Assembly: GCA_046263055.1 (NCBI GenBank)
Contig: JBHELO010000157.1
Span: forward strand, 1 to 51,011
Length of the DNA stretch: 51,011 bases
Direction: 5' to 3'
From: DATAQC01 sp046263055
Lineage (GTDB): Bacteria; Actinomycetota; Acidimicrobiia; Acidimicrobiales; AC-14
Each line of letters opens with the position of its first letter. The stretch's first letter is position 1. Made by a program: the position numbers and the translations under genes. The notes under the pieces were generated by a model that was given only the letters and a program-made list of their open reading frames with translations, was not told the DNA's origin and made no database searches. Shown here piece after piece: positions 32,721-39,914 of this stretch.

Positions 32721-32742
32721 GCAAACTACTTTACCACGCAAA
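32717..32742 (-). promoter_or_regulatory. Direct-repeat operator candidate around a -10 element
   Basis: TTTGCGTGG (minus strand) occurs twice, 17 bp apart (32742-32734 and 32725-32717). The -10 TAAAGT (32733-32728) lies between the copies, and the second copy runs into the GTG start. Confidence 0.5.
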
Positions 32743-32766
32743 GCCAGGCTGCCGCCAGACCTTTGG

Positions 32767-34797
32767 TCAGCCCGCCCGGCGGGTCCGCTTCTGGTCGATG
32801 AAATCCACGAGGACGTAGTCGCCCAGCGTCTCGGGGGTGGTGAAGAAGACCCGGCCCCGGTTGATGCGACTCATGCGCTCGACGAATTCCTGGAGGTGAG
32901 GGGTGGCGTCGAGCATGAAGGTGTTGATGCGGATGTGCTCGCGCGTGCAGCGCAGCACCTCGGTGAGGGTGGCCTCCACCGTCTCCCGGGTGGGCGGGTA
33001 GGAGAAGACGGGCTCGCCGCCGGCGCTGATGTGGGCGGTCGGCTCGCCGTCGGTGATCATGATGACCTGCTTGGTGCCCGGACGGCCGGCCAGCATGGTG
33101 CGGGCCAACAGCAGGGCGTGCTGCATGTTGGTGCCGAACACGAAGTCCCACGACACCTCGGGGAGCTGGTCGGGGCGCAGGGCACGGGCCACCTCGCTGA
33201 ACCCCACGATGCCGAGGTAGTCGGCGGGGAACTGGCCCGAGATCAACGCGTGCAGGGCCACGGCCGTCTTCTTGGCGGCCAGGAAGTTGTCGCGCATGGG
33301 CATGGAGAGCGACAGGTCGAGCAGCAGGACGGTGCTGGCCCGGGTCAGGGTCTCGGTGCGCTCCACCTCGAAGTCCTCGGGGATCAGAGACACGGGGAGG
33401 CCGCCGCCGGGACGGTGACCGGCCCGGGAGGCCGGTCCGGACAGACGGAGCAGGGAGTTGCGGATCGTCCGCTCGATGTTGAGGTTGAACGGGTCGCCGA
33501 ACTCGTAGGGCTTGGTGTCGTAGCTGCGCTCGTGCCCGGGGCCCTCCCGGTCCTGGGGGTGGCGGCCCAGGCGGTCCTTGGCCAGGCGGGCGAACAGGTC
33601 GGCCAGGGCGTGCTGGCCGATCCCCCGCAATCCCCGGGGCGTCAGCTCCAGGCGACCCTCCCGGCGCTCGACCAGGCCCGCCTCCTCCAGCAGCCGGGCC
33701 AGCTCGGCCAGCCGCTCCAGGCTGGCCGCCCCGCTGTCGCCCAGCAGGTCGCGGGCGACCTCGATGTCCACCTCGGCCAGGGCGCCGGGCGACGCCGCCC
33801 CCGAGAGCAGGCCCTCCAGGGCGTCGATCTGGCCCAGGCGGTCCACCAGCTGCACGGCGTCGAGCATCCCGAGGGGGTCGGAGCCCCGGGTCTGGTAGCG
33901 CTCGCCCCAGCCCATGTCCGGGAACAGGCCCTGCAGGTTGCGGCCCAGCTGGTCCATCTGCCAGCGCAGGTCCACGTCGTCGAGGAGCTGGTCGGCGAGC
34001 CGCCGCAGCTCGGCCCGCTGCTCGGCCGAGAGGGAGTTGAGGAACGACTGGAAGGCGGCCATCTGGGCGGCCATCTGCTCCAGCAGCTCGTCCAGGGTGG
34101 CGGGGTTGTCGGGGAAGAAGTCGCCGTAGGAGGCCATGAAGCCGTCGAAGTCGGGCTCCTCGCCCCGCGCCCGCTGGTCCAGCATGCGGTTCAGGGCGGC
34201 CAGCATGTCCTTGGTGCGGGCCAGCTGCTCGGGGGACACGTCGGCCATGGCCCCCGCCATCTGGTTGAAGCGGCTCTGCATGAGCTGCGAGCGCAGGCGC
34301 TCCACCAGCTCCTCGAACCGCCGCCCGGCGTCGGCCGAGGTGAACTCGTAGGCCTGGAGGGCGCCCACCTGGCCGGCCAGGTCGGAGGGCAGCAGGTCGA
34401 GCCGGAGGTGGCGCTCGTCGGCCGCCGCCCGGGCGACCTCCCGGCGCCGCTCGTCGCCGGAGCGGTCCGCCTCGGCCGCCGAGCGGTCCACCGCCGCCCG
34501 CTCCTGGGCGACGATCTCCCGCAGCTCCCGGGCGATCTCCTCGAAGGCGCCGCCCAGGTCGCCCTTGGCCAGCTCCTCGCGGCGGCGCCCGCGCAGGCGC
34601 TCGAGGAGGTCGCGCAGGCCGGCCAGTCGCTCGCCGTCGGGGCCCCGCAGGCCCTGCTGGAGCAGGCGGCGCAGGGCGGCGTCCAGGTCGCCGTGGTAGA
34701 TGACGTCGTCGCTGAGCTGGGAGAGGACGTCGTCGGCGTCCAACTCGAAGCCGGTCTGGGTGCCGTCCCAGCGGGAGTAGCGGAACCCGGCGGGCAC
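32767..34797 (-). CDS. VWA-domain protein, partner of a MoxR-type AAA+ ATPase
   Basis: 676 residues. The long helical, Arg/Glu-rich N-terminal part (about 1-400) precedes a C-terminal von Willebrand A domain (about 485-665). A MIDAS lies at Asp494 (LLLDLSLSM), with a downstream VIMITDGEPTAHI. It resembles in size the VWA half of the mycobacterial Rv0958/Rv0959-type pair (from memory). Such pairs use metal-dependent adhesion to deliver a substrate to the ATPase. Leaderless GTG start. Confidence 0.88.
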   Translation of the reverse strand: MPAGFRYSRWDGTQTGFELDADDVLSQLSDDVIYHGDLDAALRRLLQQGLRGPDGERLAGLRDLLERLRGRRREELAKGDLGGAFEEIARELREIVAQERAAVDRSAAEADRSGDERRREVARAAADERHLRLDLLPSDLAGQVGALQAYEFTSADAGRRFEELVERLRSQLMQSRFNQMAGAMADVSPEQLARTKDMLAALNRMLDQRARGEEPDFDGFMASYGDFFPDNPATLDELLEQMAAQMAAFQSFLNSLSAEQRAELRRLADQLLDDVDLRWQMDQLGRNLQGLFPDMGWGERYQTRGSDPLGMLDAVQLVDRLGQIDALEGLLSGAASPGALAEVDIEVARDLLGDSGAASLERLAELARLLEEAGLVERREGRLELTPRGLRGIGQHALADLFARLAKDRLGRHPQDREGPGHERSYDTKPYEFGDPFNLNIERTIRNSLLRLSGPASRAGHRPGGGLPVSLIPEDFEVERTETLTRASTVLLLDLSLSMPMRDNFLAAKKTAVALHALISGQFPADYLGIVGFSEVARALRPDQLPEVSWDFVFGTNMQHALLLARTMLAGRPGTKQVIMITDGEPTAHISAGGEPVFSYPPTRETVEATLTEVLRCTREHIRINTFMLDATPHLQEFVERMSRINRGRVFFTTPETLGDYVLVDFIDQKRTRRAG

Positions 34798-34804
34798 GGT
34801 GGAT

Positions 34805-34810
34805 AGGCTA
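34805..34810 (-). promoter_or_regulatory. -10 of the VWA gene (TAGCCT)
   Basis: 13 nt before GTG 34797. Confidence 0.45.
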
Positions 34811-34829
34811 CCGACCCGCCAGGGTCGTC

Positions 34830-36530
34830 GTGCCGCCCGGCCTGGAGACAGCCGGTCGAGCGGCTTCGAGCGGCGGAGGAGCCAGCTTGCTGTTCAAGAC
34901 GCACGACCAGCCCGTCGAGGGCGACCGCCAGCAGGGCGACGTGGCGGTGGGGGAGCCGGTCCTGGCCACCAGGGGCGCGCTGCCCGTCGAAGGGGACCCG
35001 GACCTCCCGGCGCCCGTCGCCACCCGGGTGACCAGCCGGGACGTGGCCGCGCTGGTCGGGCTCGTCCTCCTGCTCGCCGTCCTGTGGGGCCGGGCCGCCG
35101 GCGTGTGGTTCTGGGTGGACGAGGGCATGTCGGTCGGGATCTCCTCGCACGCCCTGTCGGCGATCCCGCACCTGCTGACCCACGACGGATCGCCGCCGCT
35201 GTACTACGTCCTCCTCCACGCCTGGATGGCGGTGTTCGGGTCGTCCGAGCCGGCCACCCACCTCCTGTCGCTGTTGGCGGCGCTGGCCACGGTGCCCGTC
35301 GGCCTGTGGGCGGGATGGAGCCTCCGGGACCGGCGGACAGGGTGGATTCTCGCCGTCCTGCTCGGCCTCAACCCGTTCCTGGCGACCTACGCCAACGAGA
35401 CGAGGATGTACTCCCTCGTCGTCCTTTTCGGGCTCCTCACGGTGGCGACCTTCGCCCACGCCTTCGTGCTCCGACGACGGCACTACGTCCCCGCCTTCGC
35501 CCTGTCGCTGACCCTGCTGGCCTACACCCACAACTGGGGCCTGCTCCTCGGCGTCGGAGCCGGCGTGGCACTCATGGTCTGCGCCTTCACGTCGCCCGAG
35601 CCCCGCCGGGTGCTGCTGGACGGCGTCCTGGCCTTCGGGGCCGTGGCTGTCGCCTACCTGCCCTGGGTTCCCACCCTGCTTACCCAGATCGCCCACACCG
35701 GGGCGCCCTTCTCTCAACCCCCGACGCTGGAGCGGGCCCGCAGCGACATCCTCGCCGTCTTCGGCGACCCCGTGGCGGTGGTGGCGCTCGGTCTGGGAGC
35801 GGGAGCGGCCCTGGTCGGCATCCTCCGACCGCCCTGGGACCGGCGATCGCTCGGCATCGTCGTCGCCACCGTGATCCCGTCTGTGGCCCTCGCCGTGGGA
35901 TGGCTGTTCTCCCGCCAGGACTCCGCGTGGCAGGTCCGGTACCTGGCCGTCATCGTCGGCCCCGTGCTCCTGGTCTTGGCCGCGGGGTTGGCTGGTGGCG
36001 GCCGGGGGGCGGTGGCCGCCCTGGCGATCTACGGGATGCTGGCCGGGCCCATCGCCGTGAAGCACCCTCGCACCGAGAAGAGCGACATCAAGGTCGTGGC
36101 CGACCGATTGGGCCCGACGCTGCGGCCCGGCGACCTGGTGGTCACCGACTTCGGGCGGGTGCCGGTGCTCGCGTACTACTTCCCGCCCGGCCTCCGCTAC
36201 GCGGAATCCACGGGCCTGGTGGCCGACGAGCGGGCATCCGACCAGAGCGACGGCACCGCCCGACTGCGCCAGAGCGACCCGACGCGCACGGTGAAGCCCC
36301 TCTTGGACACGGTCGCTCCCGGGGGGCACGTGGCCGTGATCTGCCCGGCCATGGCGTACCTCAAGCCCGACGACACGGAGTTCGTGCAGCTCATCTACCG
36401 GCGCTGCCAGGAGTCCAAGGCGGTGGTGGCCGCCGATCCACGGTTCCGACTCGACGACCACCGCGACACCGACGCCGGCATCGACACCATCTACGCTCCC
36501 GTCACGAGCGACCTCTTCACCCGCATCTGA
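34830..36530 (+). CDS. GT39-like (ArnT/PMT-type) membrane glycosyltransferase
   Basis: 566 residues. About 10-12 membrane helices. The first external loop has the catalytic-type acidic motif WVDEGMS, then HDGSPPLYYVLLHAW and NPFLATYANETRMYSL, all hallmarks of polyprenyl-phosphate-sugar glycosyltransferases. The C-terminal soluble domain (about 395-566) is extracytoplasmic. GTG 34830 has AGGG 5 nt upstream; TTG 34887 is an alternative. Flanked by the VWA and AAA+ genes on the opposite strand. Confidence 0.87.
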   Translation: MPPGLETAGRAASSGGGASLLFKTHDQPVEGDRQQGDVAVGEPVLATRGALPVEGDPDLPAPVATRVTSRDVAALVGLVLLLAVLWGRAAGVWFWVDEGMSVGISSHALSAIPHLLTHDGSPPLYYVLLHAWMAVFGSSEPATHLLSLLAALATVPVGLWAGWSLRDRRTGWILAVLLGLNPFLATYANETRMYSLVVLFGLLTVATFAHAFVLRRRHYVPAFALSLTLLAYTHNWGLLLGVGAGVALMVCAFTSPEPRRVLLDGVLAFGAVAVAYLPWVPTLLTQIAHTGAPFSQPPTLERARSDILAVFGDPVAVVALGLGAGAALVGILRPPWDRRSLGIVVATVIPSVALAVGWLFSRQDSAWQVRYLAVIVGPVLLVLAAGLAGGGRGAVAALAIYGMLAGPIAVKHPRTEKSDIKVVADRLGPTLRPGDLVVTDFGRVPVLAYYFPPGLRYAESTGLVADERASDQSDGTARLRQSDPTRTVKPLLDTVAPGGHVAVICPAMAYLKPDDTEFVQLIYRRCQESKAVVAADPRFRLDDHRDTDAGIDTIYAPVTSDLFTRI

Positions 36531-36575
36531 CCGTCGGCGCCGGCCCCGTGCGGGCGCCTCGGCGGCGGTGGGCCG

Positions 36576-37973
36576 CTACCGGGCCCGGTACGTGGCCCGG
36601 GCGCCGGCCGCGTCCTTGTTCAGGCGGCGGGACAGGTGGAGGCCCTCGAGCACGAGCTCGGCGGCGCTGGCCAGCGCCGCGGGGGTCTCGCCCTCGGCCA
36701 GGGGGAGGACGGCGGCCCGCAGGGCCGGGAGGCGCGCCAGCATGTCGACGTAGTCGGACGACGGCACGTCGTCACCGGCCAGCACCGCTACTCCCCCGTC
36801 GAACTCCGCCACCGCGTCCCGCAGGCGGTCCAGGGGGCACCGCTCCTTGAAGACGCCCACCACCGCCGCCTTGACCAGGCGGTCCAGGGTGGCGTCGGCC
36901 CGGCCCTCCTCGAACGCCTCGATCTCGACCTTGCCGGCGGTGGACGAGGCCAGCGCCACCAGGTCGGTCACCCGGGGGACGGCCTCGGGCTCGCCCAGCC
37001 GGAGGGCCCGGCGGGTGGCGTTGGCCACCATGGTCTCGTAGTTGGCGATCGACAGGCGCACCGAGACGCCCGACCGTTGGTTGACGTGGGGGCTGCGGCG
37101 GGCCTCGTGGGAGATGGCGGCGACGATGGCCGCCATGTGGTCGGGGACGTGCACGGTGACGCCGGCGGTGGCCGCCACCGAGGCCTCCTGGGCGACGATG
37201 GCCAGCTCGGTGTCGGTGTCGAGGGGGTAGTGGGTGCGGATCTGGGCGCCGAAGCGGTCCTTGAGAGGGGTGATGATCCGGCCCCGGTTGGTGTAGTCCT
37301 CGGGGTTGGCGGAGGCCACCAGCAGGACGTCGAGGGGCAGACGGATCTTGTAGCCCCGCACCTGGATGTCGCGCTCCTCCAGCACGTTGAGCAGGCCCAC
37401 CTGGATGCGCTCGGCCAGGTCGGGCAGCTCGTTGATGGCGAAGATGCCCCGGTTGGTCCGGGGCACGAGGCCGTAGTGCAGGGTCAGCTCGTCCGAGAGG
37501 TACCGCCCCTCGGCCACCTTGATGGGGTCGACCTCGCCGATCAGGTCGGCGATGGACGTGTCCGGCGTGGCCAGCTTCTCGCCGAACCGGGCGCTGCGGT
37601 GGACCCACTCCACGGGGGTGTCGTCGCCGTGCTCGCGGACGAGGTCGCGGGCGTAGCGCGACACCGGGTGGTAGGGGTCGTCGTTGATCTCGGAGCCGGC
37701 CACCACCGGCGTGTACTCGTCCATCAGGTCGACGAGGGAGCGGATGATCCGGGTCTTGGCCTGGCCCCGCTCACCGAGGAACACGACGTCGTGGCCGGCG
37801 AGCAGGGCGTTCTCCACCTGGGGGAGGACGGTGTCGTCGTAGCCCATGACGCCCTCGACCACCGGGCGGCCGGCCGCCACCCGGGCGGCGGCGTTGCGCC
37901 GCACCTCCTCCTTGACGGGGAGCGACTCCCAGTCCGACTCCTTGAGCTGCCCCAGGGTTGCCGGTCTCGACAT
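36576..37973 (-). CDS. MoxR-type / Mg-chelatase-like AAA+ ATPase
   Basis: 465 residues. Modified Walker A FLGERGQAKTRIIRS, Walker B GIFAINELPDLAERIQ, sensor LLVASANPEDYTNRGRIITPLKDRFG. The C-terminal lid is helical. Partner of the VWA protein encoded 1.8 kb downstream, likely a chaperone-like complex maturing another protein or cofactor. Its -10 overlaps that of a divergent lipoprotein gene. Confidence 0.92.
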   Translation of the reverse strand: MSRPATLGQLKESDWESLPVKEEVRRNAAARVAAGRPVVEGVMGYDDTVLPQVENALLAGHDVVFLGERGQAKTRIIRSLVDLMDEYTPVVAGSEINDDPYHPVSRYARDLVREHGDDTPVEWVHRSARFGEKLATPDTSIADLIGEVDPIKVAEGRYLSDELTLHYGLVPRTNRGIFAINELPDLAERIQVGLLNVLEERDIQVRGYKIRLPLDVLLVASANPEDYTNRGRIITPLKDRFGAQIRTHYPLDTDTELAIVAQEASVAATAGVTVHVPDHMAAIVAAISHEARRSPHVNQRSGVSVRLSIANYETMVANATRRALRLGEPEAVPRVTDLVALASSTAGKVEIEAFEEGRADATLDRLVKAAVVGVFKERCPLDRLRDAVAEFDGGVAVLAGDDVPSSDYVDMLARLPALRAAVLPLAEGETPAALASAAELVLEGLHLSRRLNKDAAGARATYRAR

Positions 37974-37981
37974 GGCGGCCC

Positions 37982-37991
37982 AACCTACTCT
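37982..37991. promoter_or_regulatory. Overlapping divergent -10 elements
   Basis: Minus-strand TAGGTT (37987-37982) lies 14 nt from ATG 37973; plus-strand TACTCT (37986-37991) lies 13 nt from ATG 37999. The two hexamers share two base pairs. Confidence 0.5.
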
Positions 37992-37998
37992 TGGCCCG

Positions 37999-38769
37999 AT
38001 GCGACCGGTCTTCACCAGGGCGGCCTGGTTGGCGGCCGTGCTGGCGGCGTCGTGGGTCGGGCTGGCCGCCTGCTCGGGGTCGTCGGGGGCCGGTGGCGGG
38101 GCGGCCGGTGGGGCAGGCACGACGGCCGGGTCGGTGGTGGTGCCCGGTCCCGGCCAGGTGTTCGTGACCGGTGACGTGGCTCACTTCTCGGCCGACGACG
38201 CCCAGATCGCGACACCGCTGGCGTCGCCCTTCACCCTCAGCGCCACCGAGCGGGGAGCGGGCAATGCCACCATCGAGAACGCCCTGGTGGCCGGCCGCCG
38301 CTCGACCATCTCCTGGGGGACGGGCACGCCGCTGCCCATCTCCAGCACCGGCCCCGGGGGCCTCGACCTGGGTGCCGCCCACGTGGACGTGGACGCCGGC
38401 GGCGTGACCTGGGGCCTCGACGGGGTGGCCCGCGGCTTCCTCCCCGGGACGTACCGGGCCGGTGCCCCGGTGGCGGTCGGCAGCGGCGGCATCGCCGCGC
38501 CGCGCGACTCGGTGGACTTCACCGCCGACGACAAGACGGTGATCACCACCAGGGGTGGCGTGGTCGTGCACCTTGACCCCCGGCCCCTGGTCGTCAGCGG
38601 CCCCGGCAAGGTGGCGGTGTCGGGCCGCCTAAGGGTGGAGACGCCGGCGGCGGCCAAGGCCGCCGCCACCGTCACCTTCGGGCCGGGGGCGTTCAAGGTC
38701 ACCTTGACCCCCGGCGGCAGCGGCGCCCGGATGGACAGCGTCCTCCAGGGCCCGTTCACCGCGACGTAG
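37999..38769 (+). CDS. Putative lipoprotein, beta-rich
   Basis: 256 residues of unrecognised family. Signal peptide with lipobox VGLAAC (Cys25), a Gly/Ala-rich linker, then alternating beta strands (QVFVTGDVAHFSADD, VVVHLDPRPLVVSGPG). Likely anchored outside the membrane. A Gly-rich C-terminus ends at the stop. It converges on the nitroreductase gene through a short hairpin. Confidence 0.72.
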   Translation: MRPVFTRAAWLAAVLAASWVGLAACSGSSGAGGGAAGGAGTTAGSVVVPGPGQVFVTGDVAHFSADDAQIATPLASPFTLSATERGAGNATIENALVAGRRSTISWGTGTPLPISSTGPGGLDLGAAHVDVDAGGVTWGLDGVARGFLPGTYRAGAPVAVGSGGIAAPRDSVDFTADDKTVITTRGGVVVHLDPRPLVVSGPGKVAVSGRLRVETPAAAKAAATVTFGPGAFKVTLTPGGSGARMDSVLQGPFTAT

Positions 38770-38788
38770 AAGCCGCCACTGCCTGCCC

Positions 38789-38803
38789 CGGGGCGGTGCC
38801 CCG
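38789..38803. terminator. Short GC hairpin between convergent genes
   Basis: CGGGGC-ggt-GCCCCG, 6-bp stem. Confidence 0.4.
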
Positions 38804-38858
38804 CCCGTCGCCGATCACGGGCGCCCGGTCGCCGTCCAGGACCACCCGTTGGGATACG

Positions 38859-39302
38859 TCAGCGCCGGCTGGCCACGAAGACGGGTATCTCCCGGGCCGT
38901 CTTGGCCTGGTACTCGGCATAAGGCGGGTAGGCGGCCACCGCCCGCTCCCACCACACCTCCCGTTCCTCGCCGGTGACCCGCCGCACCCGTGCGTCGAAC
39001 GGCTCGGGGCCGTCCTGGATCATCACCGCCTCCGGGTCGGCCTCCAGGTTGTAGAACCACACCGGGTGGTCGGGCGCCCCTCCCTTCGAGGCCACCAGGA
39101 CGTACTCGCCCTCGTGCTCGACCCGCATGAGCGGCGTCTTGCGGATCCTGCCCGTCCGGTTGCCGCGGGTCGTCACGATGATCACCGGCAGCCCGGTGTC
39201 ACGCAGGGTGTTGGCCCGCTGGCCACCCGACGCCTCGTACTCCGCGACCTGGTCCCGCACCCACTGCTGGGGGCTGGGCTCGTACTCCCCGTCCAGCAAC
39301 AT
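38859..39302 (-). CDS. F420-dependent nitroreductase-family (Ddn-like) protein
   Basis: 147 residues of the deazaflavin-dependent nitroreductase / FDOR-B fold: PVIIVTTRGNRTGRIRKTPL binds the F420 tail phosphates, then YVLVASKGGAPDHPVWFYNL and AREIPVFVASR. It reduces an unknown substrate using F420H2. TAGAGT lies 12 nt before ATG. Confidence 0.92.
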   Translation of the reverse strand: MLLDGEYEPSPQQWVRDQVAEYEASGGQRANTLRDTGLPVIIVTTRGNRTGRIRKTPLMRVEHEGEYVLVASKGGAPDHPVWFYNLEADPEAVMIQDGPEPFDARVRRVTGEEREVWWERAVAAYPPYAEYQAKTAREIPVFVASRR

Positions 39303-39308
39303 CGACCG

Positions 39309-39314
39309 ACTCTA
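39309..39314 (-). promoter_or_regulatory. -10 of the nitroreductase gene (TAGAGT)
   Basis: 12 nt before ATG 39302. Confidence 0.45.
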
Positions 39315-39402
39315 GACCGGACACGGGGCCGATCGGGGCCCCCGGTCGCGCCTTTGGCCCCGGACCCCTGGCCCGCCGGCCGGTCGGTAGGCTGCGGCCG
39401 CC

Positions 39403-39870
39403 ATGCGCACCGTTCCGCTCGCCGCCGGGGCGCTTCTCGCCCTCACCCTCGCCGCCTGCGGCGGCGGTTCCACGACCACGTCGGCCACGCCCACGTCGGC
39501 CACGCCCACGACGGCCACCACGGCCGCCCCCACCGGCCAGGGCAGCCAGTTCTGCTCTCTCATCAAGACATACCGCGACCGCCTGGCCGGCCTCTCGGGG
39601 GCCAGGTCCACACCCGCCCAGATCCGCCAGTTCGCCACTGACCTGGGCACCGCCATCCAGCAGGCGGTGGCCGTCGCTCCCGCCGAGATCAAGGCCGACG
39701 CCACCCTGGTGGCCGGTGCCGCCGGCGACTACCTGGCCGCCCTCAAGGCGGCCGGCTACGACCTCAGCAAGCTGCCATCCAGTGCCAGCGCCCGGTTCTC
39801 CGCCCCCGACGTGGCCGCCGCGTCGACCCGGCTGCAGGACTACGCCAACCGCACCTGCGGCACGCCCTAG
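39403..39870 (+). CDS. Small lipoprotein
   Basis: 155 residues, unrecognised. Signal peptide and lipobox TLAAC (Cys19), a Thr/Ala/Pro-rich linker encoded by a 15-bp repeat (about 39478-39510), then a helical domain with two Cys (QFCSLIKTY and NRTCGTP) that may form a disulfide. TAGGCT lies 15 nt before ATG. Confidence 0.75.
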   Translation: MRTVPLAAGALLALTLAACGGGSTTTSATPTSATPTTATTAAPTGQGSQFCSLIKTYRDRLAGLSGARSTPAQIRQFATDLGTAIQQAVAVAPAEIKADATLVAGAAGDYLAALKAAGYDLSKLPSSASARFSAPDVAAASTRLQDYANRTCGTP

Positions 39871-39875
39871 AGGTC

Positions 39876-39913
39876 GGCCCCGGCTGCGGTCGGCGAGCTC
39901 GCCGAGCCGGGCC
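39876..39913. terminator. Hairpin between the small lipoprotein and ABC permease genes
   Basis: A 14-bp palindrome CGGCGAGCTCGCCG (39891-39904) is nested in flanking arms GGCCCCGGCT / AGCCGGGCC (one bulged C). Confidence 0.55.
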
Positions 39914-39914
39914 G

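Noticed and set aside
36636..38174. 512-codon plus-strand ORF
   Set aside because: Antisense to the AAA+ gene, which has clear Walker motifs.
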